Positions 33,446 to 64,000 of a DNA stretch of 64,000 bases are shown in pieces. Source of the DNA: Amphiduros pacificus (lineage: Eukaryota > Annelida > Polychaeta > Phyllodocida > Hesionidae); contig OX439000.1 of the NCBI GenBank assembly GCA_949316495.1, positions 70,810,570 to 70,874,569 of the forward strand, read 5' to 3'. The notes under the pieces were generated by a model that was given only the letters and a program-made list of their open reading frames with translations, was not told the DNA's origin and searched no databases. How positions within the stretch are numbered: the stretch's first letter is position 1; each line of letters starts with the position of its first letter. The translations under genes were made by a program, and so were the position numbers.

Positions 33446-34230
33446 ACCATGGCAACCATCATCTGTCCATGTGACCCCCAACCATAAACATCTATTGGGA
33501 CTCAGAGTCAATGCTCTTTTTATACTAAATTGTATAATATAAAGCATTCTTATAGTTTTAAGAGAAAATGATCTGTGTGCATGAAAATATAGGAGATAGT
33601 TCGCCATATCAATTAGTTTATATTATTAAATGCATATTGGTTTAAAAAAATATCAAAACTTTTTAAAAAAAGATTTTGACTCATTTGAGAACTAAAATAA
33701 ATGTATCAAACAATATTTAAAATTGGAGAATCTAACTTTGGCAGACATTATTCCCTAATTTAATTTGAAAAAAATCAATCTCAAGAACAAATGGACTGCT
33801 TGCCTGAATTATTTTGGGGCAAGCAGCACTATGTCACAAGTGTTTTTTGTTTTCACTCAAATTAAACTGGTCTGATAATCTTGCTTTAAGCATTTTGAAG
33901 AAAGAAAAAAGATAGGTTTGGCCAGATTTAATTTCACATAGCTAATTGTGGATATTTGATTCTAACAATAATATTTTACCTTGAGAAATCATGCATAAAT
34001 AGAATCTCACTCATAAATGTTCAGGGTTTGATATTAACTTTTGAGATTTTTTCTACTTTAAAATGTTTTTTCAAGTATACTTTTGAGTGAAATAGTACTG
34101 TACAAAGTTCTACATATTTAAAAATTTTTTTTTATAAATCTTGGGAAAACTTACAAATGTTAGTCTGACATAGTACCTAATGATATATATTCAGTGTAAA
34201 TTATGCTTTTTAGCTATGCTGACAGAAAAT
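33446..34230. other. intergenic, nothing recognised
   Basis: AT-rich sequence without exon, RNA gene or repeat structure that I can support. Confidence 0.4.
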
Positions 34231-34300
34231 CCCCCTCCTCACTGCAGAAGTTATGCTGACAAAGTCAACATGCATAGCTTCTGCAGCGAAGGAGGAATTT
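34231..34300. repeat. inverted repeat (hairpin)
   Basis: CTCCTCACTGCAGAAG TTATGCTGAC pairs imperfectly with GTCAACATGCATAGCTTCTG and CAGCGAAGGAG around a 3 bp centre. Probably the head of a dispersed element whose body shares ATTACAAAAAAGCAATG with the region near 63474. Confidence 0.55.
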
Positions 34301-36650
34301 ACTGTCTGTCTGTCTGTCTTTCAACTTCCATCTTCTGCTCAAAACTACTGGATGGAGTTCTGACCTAATCATAAGTAAGATGTTGTATTTTCAAGAGACT
34401 AATGATATCTGTTTTCCCTGAGGCTTAGACTTTTCCCCATTTTATTCTATGATTCCGAAAAAATAAACATTTTAGCTATCACTCTATTGGCAAGGAAGCT
34501 GCCATTTTGAATAACATGAAAAATATCATCAGCCAATGAAAATTGAGATAACAGCAAAAGTTTTAGTCAAATTCAATACCGAACATGCATTTTGATTTGG
34601 TAAAAACTTGAAGTCAACAAGCTCTAATATCAGAAATTGTTTTTATCACATTGGCTGTTGGGTTAATATTTTTTTCATTTATGAAGCAATTTGTAGGCAT
34701 TACATCACATTACAAAAAAGCAATGTTCAGCATAGCTTTTAGGCTATTGGACCATAATGTGAACATATATTTATATACAATTGCTATTGTTTACATTTTG
34801 AAGCTGACCTCATTTGACATATCAATAACAAAACATATGAAAAACAATGTGTTTGGCATCTCAGGCAAATAAAACTGGTCAAACACAGCTGTGAACACTT
34901 CATGAATGAATGATTATTTCAAGAAAAGAGTTTTTCAACCATTAAATGACTTGCTTTGAAACACTTGCAAGAAGTGTTAATGGAAACAATGGCAGAAGGC
35001 AGGGAATGAAAAATGTGATCATTTGATAAATTGCTTTACTGAAAAGATATAATGGAAAAAATATGATGGAAATTCACCCTGGTTCAGCTTTGTCTCTTAT
35101 AATGTTTACTTTTTTATTGCAACTGGCAATCCATGTGGGAAAAGGGACTCCTCTAAACCAGTGAACATTGATATTAGCAAACAAATGCACTACAAATTAC
35201 CTTATTCTCAAATTAAGCAGAATGACAGGTGATGAAATTTTGGTAATTTTTATCAGAACAGGTCAGAATATTTTCAATGCATATTTTAGATAGAAGTTTA
35301 TGCTCAAGGTTGACTTTATGGTTGGCCATATGGTCAACCTACTTGAAGTTTAAAATTCATGGTTAAATTTTTAAATCATCAGCATTGAAGCCTCCTCTAT
35401 GTTAAAGTACCTTTGCAAACAAATCTTAGCTCAAATTAATTCTGTATGTTCTGACTCAAATAAACCCCAATATTATTTTGATAATTTATTCAAAATCAAA
35501 CAATCAATGATCACTAATTGCAATGCAGCTTATCAACTTCTGGCAACTGCTAGAAATAAAATATGTATTGTAATATTTATCAGTGATGAAATTAACAAAT
35601 AAACTAATTATCGCCTTTGATTATCATAATTTTATGAATATTGTAATTAATCACTCATAAAAGATTTAATGCAAATCAAATTATTTGTGTTATGTGTAAT
35701 TTTGTGTGTTGTGATGATTGGCTTTGACTTATTTAAGGTCTAAATCAGCTTGCTATTTCAAACTTGAATATTATGGTCATGGTTATATCTTTGTAATTGA
35801 AGTGTGATAATTTTGTAATGCATTTCATTTTAAAATGCAGTTCATTAAATATGTCAAAATGAAGCTTATTTTTATAGTTAAAAAATAAAGTGTACAAAGA
35901 AACAATATTGATGTTTTGTTTTGATTTTGTAAATAATTGATAAATGGTTCTACTGAAATTTTTGTTGAATAGCAGGCAAGACCATTCAATCCATTGCTCT
36001 TATGTGATTTTGTTTTATGTACTAAAATTAGATTTCCTTAGATTCTTTCAGAACAGAGGAATGCATGGCAATAAACCCATTATGGAAACAAATTTGCCAT
36101 GATAGACCTTTAAATTCAATGACTTGGGGAGTGCAGAGATAGGAAAACGGAACCCTCTATTTCCACTATACTCTACCTGGCAAGGTATAAGCCATAGATC
36201 CTGGATCTGCTATGGAGAGCTCTTCCACTTGGACTTTCACAATTGTTGATCTAAGGTGGTTGGGGGTGGTCTTTAAACGTGAACTCAATGTGATTGTGGA
36301 AAACAACAATCTGCAAGATTACCACCATGGAAATCATGGACAAAACTCGGGGTAAAATATGTACCACAGTTTATAGACCAGGACATCACACAAAAACCAA
36401 AATGCTAAAACAGATCTTTTGAGGAATTTTCTGATATCCTCTGATATCCAAAAGCATGAAGTTATTTTTATTTGAGTTTATAACTTTAATGTGAACAAGC
36501 CAAAAAGTCTAAATGTGATTAAATTTAACTAGATATTTACACCATAGCTGATACAATTAAAGAACCAACCTTTATTGTGGGAATAACACTGGATTTATTA
36601 ATATATTAATAACTAATGTTTATTCCAGTATCATGATTATTGCACTATAC
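34301..36650. other. intergenic, remnants of dispersed repeats only
   Basis: 34670-34750 matches 63420-63510 (TTTATGAAGCAATTT...ACATTACAAAAAAGCAATG...CAGCA), showing a dispersed repeat. Otherwise AT-rich with shadow ORFs. Confidence 0.4.
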
Positions 36651-36835
36651 CAGCCCCACTGGTGAAGTTGGTAGTGCATAGGAACTGTTCCTTTGTTGGT
36701 TACCGGTATATAAGTGGAGGACGGGAAGTGGTGGGTTTGACTCCCACTGCCGGCAATGTTACTCTCACACTGGTTAAATGGCTCAAAAGTTGACCTAATA
36801 TGGCCATAGTTGCTGAAACGGTTGTAAAAAACAAC
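36651..36835 (+). repeat. tRNA-derived SINE
   Basis: Head with A-box-like GGTGAAGTTGGTAGTGC (36661-36677) and B-box-like GGTTTGACTCC (36734-36744) about 65 bp apart, then a body containing ACTGGTTAAATGGCTCAAAA. The box spacing is wider than in a tRNA gene. Confidence 0.55.
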
Positions 36836-38065
36836 ATTTCACTATCCATTTACTGCATTAGTTAAAAAAATAGCTAAATCATAAAGTTCCATATTGATCT
36901 GAAGGATGCTGATACAAACAAGAAAAAAAAATCAAATTTAGAAAGTTCAAGCAATGGTTGCTCTCAGAGGTAATTAGAGAGGAGGATGCATAAACCATGC
37001 CTGCTCTCGGATAAATCCAGTACATTTTACACACAAAAAAACAAATATAATGTACCAAAATGCTAGAAAAATCATTATGCTAAAACGATTAAAACAAATT
37101 AGATCCCAAAAAGCATTTTGAAATTCTAAATGCAAATTTCTTTTCCTGTACATGAAAATATTGACTGAATAGTGAATTATTTGTGAACAATTACTTTATG
37201 GGTATCCGAGGGAGAGGGGGTCAGAGCCCAGTTAATTCTCATATCAGAAAAGTATGAATACTTTATGGATTCCTCCGGTATCCATGTCTTTATGTCTTAT
37301 GATAAAATGGTACGTGTCTGGACAATGCATTCTCAGCACATTTTCTGTAAATTTGAACAGTTTTCAGCTGAGTCTTAATAATATTTTATCCAACAGTAAT
37401 ATTTATCTAAATAGCCTGAAGGGATCAAGAATTTATATTTATATTATTGGTATTACCACATTACTGCACTGCTCTGACACACATCACCACATTGTGTTCA
37501 ATGGTCTGTGCAAGATGTATTTCTGCACTGTGAGGCAATGCAACATCATAACATAGCAATGAAACACTGACTATAATCACATAGTAAAGAGATATATCCT
37601 TTCATGTAAGGTAAAAATCTGCACACCTCATTTGTCAATTTAACATAGATATAGCTGTGTATAGCACACACATTGACAAAGTTCCTGAAACTTACTTTAA
37701 TTAATCAAGACATAAACAAAAGATCCTGGTTATTTGTCAGATGTGCAGGGCAGATTTTTAGTCAGTCACCAGCAGTTCAATTGTATGACCCCATGTGGCA
37801 GGTGTGGGCTCTGCATGTGGAATGCATGTGAATGTCTTTTTTAAAAATTAAAATGACAGCATCAATAGTACTGCAATGACTACAAGAAGCAGTTACCCAC
37901 ATAATTATCTTGTATGGCTGGAAAATTCAGACAAAAGCTTAGAGGTGGTGTAATTAAAAAGTGAGGTGTGTGATGATCACAGCAGGGTGGTTTCATGCCC
38001 TTGAGCTAGCAGAGTTGACATTCCGACGTTTACTCACTTCCAGAGATTGCCACCCCCAGGTGCAT
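36836..38065. other. intergenic, nothing recognised
   Basis: No supported exon, RNA gene or repeat. Confidence 0.4.
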
Positions 38066-38615
38066 ATGACTCTCAGCTCTGATCATCTATTCTGCCAGCA
38101 TCCCAGTTTGATTATGTGAAGCAATCATTTATAATTTTGAAGAAAGCACTATAATCAGTATTTAACATTTTTTTTTATAGATCTACCACTTACATAAAAG
38201 AAAGAAACTTTAAAATTTATTTATATTGGTGCTAATAATAATTTATAATTTGTATATTAATTTATAATTTGTATGTTTTGCAACAGGGATTTCTGTATTG
38301 CAAACTGATTTTGTTATTTCAAGAGATAAAGAAAAAGTGCCCATGACTCTCAGCTCTGACCATCTATTCTGCCAGCATCCCAGTTTGATTATGTGAAGCA
38401 ATCATTTATAATTTTGAAGAAAGCACTATAATCAGTATTTAACATTTTTTTTATAGATCTACCACTTACATAAAAGAAAGAAACTTTAAAATTTATTTAT
38501 ATTGGTGCTAATAATAATTTATAATTTGTATATTAATTTATAATTTGTATGTTTTGCAACAGGGATTTCTGTATTGCAAACTGATTTTGTTATTTCAAGA
38601 GATAAAGAAAAAGTA
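38066..38615 (+). repeat. 277 bp tandem duplication
   Basis: Sequence starting ATGACTCTCAGCTCTGA and ending GAGATAAAGAAAAAGT is present twice, offset by 277 bp, with only a few differences. A recent two-copy duplication with no coding content. Confidence 0.93.
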
Positions 38616-39709
38616 TGTCACAGGTCACAACTTGTCAGCTTACTCGAACAGGTCAACTATTGACTGATCAATTGTACAGGGTCTTGCAACACATAATTTT
38701 TATGAAATTAATTGTAGTGCTCAATAACTAATTCTAGATAACAAAAATAATTAAGTGAAGACTCAGGCCAATTTAGCTGTTTTGTGTCATGCCAAATGTA
38801 AGTAAATCTACATTGAAATCATGGGATAGAAATACAAATTGTTGGAAAGATGGGAGTGGTGGTGACATGGATGTCAATTAGCCCTACATGACCAATAGAC
38901 TTTTCGAGCTGACGAGCCATTCAGTCTCCTGAGGCTGGGATGTCAATATGAGCAGGATATATTAATATCAATAGATCTAGTATGATGGGTTATCTATTAA
39001 TAATAGTGGAATAAGTGTTTCTTTTTGCGCTGGGAAATTGTAAAAAATGCAAATCATGCAGCAAGAGTGATGGGCAAGATTGGGAAGTGTAAACATATAA
39101 CAGAATCGACGGAATTGCACTAGCTCCCAGTGAAATCTGGAATAGATCGCCAACCCTTTTAAAATTGAAGGTATAATATGGGAATGCGCCAAGGCACCTG
39201 GCTAAGGTACTGAAACCAAAAGTCAAAGTAAGGTACTGAAATCAAAAGTCAAAGTAAGGTACTGAAATCAAAAGTCAAATGACATTCAGATCTTTCTCAG
39301 AATACATTGTATCGGAAACGAATATGAAGATGTAGGGGGAAAATATGAATTGCCCTCCCCATAAAAATTAAAAACAGTCAATCTGTCCTGTACTATAAAC
39401 TTGTGAAAGTGACCACACATCCCATTAATCTGAGTACTAATCTCAGCAAGCAAGGATATTCAGCATGATGTCAACTCACACTTTTAATCTCTACCTCTGG
39501 TACCCTGACCTGAGACTTTCCTCTTTTTGTCAGGTATTTTGGCTTAAGCGAAAAACTCGTAATGAAAAGCACCCAAATGACCTAGTCTGATATCGTGCTA
39601 TATTTATTTATCTGTATTTAGTAGGTTAGACAGGTTTGCTTTGTTGCCATAGCCACAGCTGTGTGACCAGGGAACCAGCCCCACTGAGAATGCAGTCATT
39701 GTCACAGCC
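38616..39709. other. intergenic, one short triplicated motif
   Basis: Holds three copies of a ~25 bp unit AAGGTACTGAAATCAAAAGT (39204-39280). Nothing else recognised. Confidence 0.45.
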
Positions 39710-40078
39710 ATGTTAACCACAGGTAAACCACAGGACTCTCCACCTAGGAAACCAGAGATGAAAGAACATCTACTTCTAGGTAGACAGCCACGTGATGTTC
39801 ATCTCAGTCAGTTTACTGGAGAAAGATCTTGGCTCATGATTGAACGCTTTGATGTGCAGACTGACTGGATGCAGCTCCCTCCCCAGGATTGGATGGGAGG
39901 TCCATCATATGATAGATTCAAGAATCTAGTGGATGGACTAGAAGTGGTAAATGACTGTGCAGAAAGGTCTATTAAAGACATGACTGAGTATGTGAACTAT
40001 GCAAAGAATGCAGAGAGACAGGATCGTGTATTGTTCATTGTAAATTACCACCGCCAGCTCCTAGATTTCCACAACTAA
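39710..40078 (+). CDS. unassigned 122-codon ORF, uncharacterised protein C-terminus
   Basis: Single open frame MLTTGKPQDSPPRKPEMKEH... ending FIVNYHRQLLDFHN. The segment FKNLVDGLEVVNDCAERSIK DMTEYV...EERQ-like...HR resembles a C-terminal motif (VVND.AER....) that I recall from uncharacterised, often repeated proteins of cnidarians, insects and molluscs. I cannot name the family or exclude a mobile-element origin. Codon usage looks protein-like. The start codon is a guess and it may be the last exon of a longer gene. No splice partner was found. Confidence 0.45.
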   Translation: MLTTGKPQDSPPRKPEMKEHLLLGRQPRDVHLSQFTGERSWLMIERFDVQTDWMQLPPQDWMGGPSYDRFKNLVDGLEVVNDCAERSIKDMTEYVNYAKNAERQDRVLFIVNYHRQLLDFHN

Positions 40079-42060
40079 ACAAAACAGCAAATGGATAATA
40101 TGGATGACTTTTTGTAGTTTCGTAGAGGTTCTTCAGAGTGTTCAAATTTGAACCAAATTTCAATACAGATGTTATGATTGTATCTTAGTCATGTAGCACC
40201 TAGAACATATACTGATTATGACTATTAATGTACTTTTTTCATATATTTGAATATGAATAAATAAATACTAAATTGACAAATGGCACTTTAAGACTGATGC
40301 TGCACAAAATATTGATATTCTGGTCCAGTTTCCAAAGTCTTATCATGTAAATAAAATTCAAGAGGTTGACTCAAAAATATGACAAAAAAGGCGAAAATTG
40401 GCGATTTTCAGTATTTTTAGCCATTTTTCAAGGTCAATTCCAAGAAGGAAGCCATCTATGTAGAGAGTTATAATTTCAGAACTTTATTTTGTTCTCAATA
40501 GGAATGGGAATCCAAATGTGCTTAGCTCTAAGACGAAAAAGTGATATTTTGGAACACCCTACTCTCAAAGTATGTGGAAATGTGCTAAATTTGCAAAAGA
40601 AAAACATCAGGTGACAAGAAATTTATTAAATATACACATAAATGGATTAACTCATTGAAAAGTTCTGCAAATATTCATATATTTTATTGTTTTCATCAAT
40701 AAGAGAAATGTGCTAAAGTTATTTCTTGAATATGTAAATAAGTTGTAGAATGTGTTCTATTTTGGCACCATTTATGCTGGGTGAAAGTGACACCATGCAG
40801 CCACTGCAATAGGAAGTTTTGTACTACCCATTTCATATTCAATGTCTCCCATTTTTAGTGATGACTGAGCTATTTTGAAATAATATCTGTAATAACTTAT
40901 TGGTGGTTGATTTATGAAAGTACATATACTGCATAGAAAAAACTTTAATACTGAAAATAAACTGAAATTAAAGTCTGTCACTTTTGAGATTTATCAACAT
41001 GCTAAATTTGGCAAAAAATAGTTTGAATATGCAAGGTGGACAAAATATGAAAATTGACAGACTTAAATTGATCCAATGCAATCTTTTAAAATTTCATATG
41101 TATAAGAAATAAGTGTAATTTCAGAAAATAACCGCCAATAAGTTGCTTTAGTCACAAAAGTACATAAAAATCATAATAAACTCTTATATCATTAGAAAAT
41201 GTGCCAAATTTGCAATAAAAAAAATCAGGTGACAAGAACTGTATTAAATTTAGACACAGATGGATTATCCCATTGAATAGCTGATATATTTCTCCAAATT
41301 TTCAGATTTTCATTTTTATTCTACTATAATGCTAAAATAGGTACCAAATAGGTAGCAAGCTAAATAGGTAACATATTTATGTTCAGATGGAATCAAAGTT
41401 GATATATACACATGCAATCCAGTAGCCAGTAGCTGCTGCATTCGACCTTATCACTGCCCAGTGATACAAAATTAGAAGTAAGCAAAATATCATATTTCTC
41501 ATAATTTCCCATGCTTTTTATGACAAAATTGAGAACATTTGAAAGTTTAATTATCAAATTTAATAACATGCTTACTCGAAATATTATTCTATTTAGTTTG
41601 AACAGAAGGAAATTTGATTAATGATCTATATTTTGAGTTATCTAACTTTCTTCAAAGTCAAATAAAAAATTACCAAATGGTGTCAAACGTTTATATTTAT
41701 TTGAATTATTTTATTTACAAAAAAGCAAATTACTTGAGTGATAAGACTTTATTTAAGATTCTATTTAAACTAAATAGCATCATTCTAGCAAAAGATTAAT
41801 GCCTTATTTTTGCTGATTGATAGTGTATTTACTCAAAAAAATGTTTTCCAAGTTAGCTCCTTAGATTAGAATTGATGAGTATTCATTAATAGCATGACAA
41901 AGATTGAAGGAATACACTTTAAGCAATTATTTATATGCTTGTAAACCACAAAAATCACAGGAAATGATCAGAGAAGTATTAGTTGATGTGACTATAATCA
42001 AAGAGTTTTAATAAAACAAAATTGGCCAACCTTGAGCCTTCCACAAAGACGGAGTTCATT
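40079..42060. other. intergenic, nothing recognised
   Basis: AT-rich region between the unassigned ORF and the GRK promoter. Two stretches (40560-40640 and 41200-41280) share GTGCTAAATTTGCAAAAGAA-like and ATCAGGTGACAAGAA words, so an old duplication or dispersed repeat is likely. Confidence 0.45.
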
Positions 42061-42084
42061 TGGATAGTGATTCAGATACACTAA

Positions 42085-61207
<19,123 letters not shown>

Positions 61208-64000
61208 GTAAGTATTGAGTTTAGATTACTATTTTAACAACAGAGATTGTTTTTAATACTTTCAATTTAGACTACTGCTTACAACATAAAAATTGCTTTA
61301 AGAAAATGTAGGGTTGGGGTTTAAACCTTTTGAAAATGCATCAGAAAAGATGTTTGATTGTGAATTGATATTCAAAATCATGGTAGAAAGAAGATTTTTG
61401 TAGGGGTTTTTCAGGAGTAAATTTCATTGTAGAATAACAAAGCAAATATGTGATATCTATAATATTATTTTAAATAGTTAAAAGGTACCATTGTTAGTGT
61501 CTCAGTTGGGTGAATTATGAAAGTGGAAACCTGTTAGTTAGAATTAATGCACTGTGTCGTACTGCAACCATCATGTCTTCTTTACAAATTACACACAAAT
61601 CAAGCCAATTTGAGCAACTTGAGATGGCAGTCACACCACTAAGTAACTGTCAAGCAGAAGGTCTGGTCATCCTACTTTCTTTATGGTCTGCAGCGTTGCG
61701 GGCAAATAGACACACAGGTTAAAATGGTATGCCACCTGCCCTTACCATCAGTATTTCACAACTTTAGTATGTGAAAGGTAATGATGATTTTGTGCCAAAA
61801 AGTCGATTATAAGGAAATAGCCTATCCATCTGAACAAGTGCACCTTATGCTCTAATGAACATCTTTCAAAGCAAAATAGTTTGTCCTGTGAGAGCTGATT
61901 TCACCTCTCCTTTTCATGTTTTGCGATTTGTTTGTCCTTCGGCCATCCTGGTGGGCTAAGGGTGTTTTTACCCTCTCTCTCCGGTCACAAAGTCTCGTCT
62001 GAGATAAGTGGTAGGAAATGCCTAATAAGAGTAGGAATGACACCAGGGTGGTAGTGATGCCATCATAACAGATATCTAATATTAGGGAACATGGGGGGTT
62101 GATCTTTTGATCTTTTGAATGCTCTCTCATATTTGAAAGGGATCAGACAGGGAATTGAAATTAATTGTCTTGATGGACATAAACTGGTGTTAAAATTCTA
62201 TCAAAATAAATGCTTACGCCATCACTTCTTTTTAGAATTCATCTCAAAATATTCTCTCCAGTAGTTCACGATCATTTTCAGAATGTACATTTTCATAATT
62301 CAAGAGAATAAAAGCATAATGATCTTGAGGCTCAGCTTAAACATAACAAAGCTGCTAAATATGACTTTTTGTGGAGGTACCAGGGGAAGCTGTTAATGTT
62401 GGCAGGAAAACCACAAGTGTGGCCAAAGTGTGTTTTCATCAATTGAAATAATGATGCAGACATGAGCATTAATTTTTGTTCTAGTCAGAATTTATGTCCA
62501 TAAAATGTGGGGTTCTTGGTTGGGTCATTTGGAAAACCAGAAACAACAGTGGCATCTGAGAAATAGGAAGGGCATCATGTTCGAATGACGTAAGAACAGG
62601 TGGAATGGCCCTAATGAGGTTAGTAGAGAGGGCATACAGGTAGGAATATTGCATCTGGTCTGGTTGCACAAACACTCAATGCCTTGTATGTCGTTCATAT
62701 AAGTCTGCTTATATAAGGTTGAGTGCATGTTTTTATCTTAACCTGGCAGTTAACCAAAATGGCAGACATCACCTGTAGCAGATAATGTGTTTCCCTCAAT
62801 TTAGAATTCTCGATCACAAAAAATTATGAAAAAGAGAGGTGGAATTTGATTAGGATAAAGCTTATGCAGTATGGAGAAAAATATTGTGTCATTCTGTGTG
62901 TCCGTCAACATTGACCTTCCCTGAAACTACGGAGTTCATTTCTTTGATATTCATAGATAAGCTGTAGTATTGTCAGGAAATGAATTCTGTCTATTTTTTA
63001 TGAGGGTCAAATTAAAAAAAAATTAATGATATTTAGCTTCTGAAGTGAGAGGGGAATTTTTCTGTCATTCTATCTGTCCATCAACTTAAATCTTCTATGC
63101 ATAACCATTGTCTGTATAAAACCCATTTGGATAAATCTGTGAACTAAATATAAATCATCATCGATCTTCTCTCAAACTACTGACTTAATATCTTTGATTT
63201 TCAAAGGTAAGATTAAGTATTGTTAAGAGATGAATTCTTGTAGTGATTTGTTTCATATTGTTGCATATACACCTGGTACACCGAGTGCCTCATTTTACCA
63301 ATCTAAATATGGCCTCAGTTTAAAATGAGTGAAATAAGCAATATTGGGGTGATTGAGTTTTGGGTTCATTAGTTTTACTCAATGGACTGTTCTTGACCTG
63401 CAAAGCTGGGTAAATATTTTAAAGCAACATTTATGAAGCAATTTACATGATTTTCCAGAAAATGTCCACAAACATTACAAAAAAGCAATGGTCAGCACAG
63501 CTCTAAGGCTTTGGCATCAGAATAGTTTGGCAGGCGATTTCAAGGCAAGGCATCAGGGTAGTGATATCTTTCCATAATCTTGGTAAGAATGATTGTGATT
63601 GATAGGTTTTTCCTTTTCTGAACAGCCTAAACCGGTTCTAGAATTGATTGAACCAGGAACAAAATAGGTAAACATGGAATGAATGAACAACACACATGCT
63701 TTTTCATCTGACATTTGAGATTATTTCAAAGCTTAATGAAGTATTTAGGGAGCACCTTGTGATATCTGCATGATTTACAAATATACTAAACCATTCATAT
63801 TTCAATATTCAATATGCCTTTCACACCATTGCAAGATGACTCACGCCTTGAGAAATATGAGCTAAACAATTGTCTGTATCCCCAATACGCCCATGTAGAC
63901 AGTTGTCTCACCACAACATACATACCTGTTGTGACATGGTGAATGTATGCAAACTCAAGGATGTTTTTAGCTATACGATAAAAGAAGCTGTCCTTGTATC
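61208..64000. other. GRK intron 4 (5' part), no further exon in window
   Basis: I looked for the next GRK segment (end of the RGS-homology domain, WKWLERQP, kinase glycine loop) and did not find it. The region has a dispersed-repeat fragment (63420-63510) shared with 34670-34750, and CTGTCATTCTATCTGTCCATCAACTT-type repeat remnants near 62895 and 63062. Confidence 0.55.

Overview
This is a eukaryotic, AT-rich, intron-rich window of animal nuclear DNA. Exons are short (28-380 bp) with GT-AG borders, introns run to 15 kb, and intergenic and intronic DNA is full of tRNA-derived SINEs, short inverted-repeat (MITE-like) elements and minisatellites. Gene content and repeat style suggest a lophotrochozoan, most likely a mollusc. 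That placement is inference from style, not a species call.

Three host genes can be read. (1) Minus strand, 669-3554: the 5' part of a tRNA pseudouridine synthase PUS1 gene. Six exons give 270 residues including the catalytic ARTDKG motif, and the gene runs off the left edge. One of its introns appears to have AT-AC rather than GT-AG ends. (2) Plus strand, 12574-31457: a complete SLP-76/BLNK-type adaptor gene. I assembled 14 exons (1,377 nt, 458 codons plus stop) with a SAM-like N-terminal part, acidic/tyrosine and proline-rich middle, and a C-terminal SH2 domain. (3) Plus strand, 42272-61207 and on past the right edge: the 5' part of a GRK4/5/6-type G-protein-coupled receptor kinase (113 residues: N-terminal receptor-binding helix, basic lipid-binding stretch and the start of the RGS-homology domain).

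Layout: 1-3.6 kb PUS1; 3.6-12.5 kb intergenic, with a 1.64 kb foldback element, a SINE and a MITE; 12.6-31.5 kb the adaptor gene, whose introns hold six different minisatellites (47, 38, 76, 28, 58 and 51 bp units); 31.5-42 kb intergenic, with dispersed repeats, a 277 bp duplication and one unassigned 122-codon ORF; 42-64 kb the GRK gene, with several MITEs and a 39 bp minisatellite in its 15 kb second intron.

The most unusual feature is the 51 bp array at 27625-30270 in the adaptor gene. Every unit carries a splice donor (GTGAGT), an exact TACTAAC branch-point word and a pyrimidine-rich acceptor (TTCCATCCAG). The array starts exactly at an exon's splice donor, and the first ten units stay open in the exon's reading frame. 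A second array in the same gene (58 bp units from 23807) likewise multiplies an exon/intron border. The long ORFs on both strands of the arrays are by-products of stop-free units whose length is a multiple of three. No rRNA, CRISPR, operon or intact virus-like element was seen.
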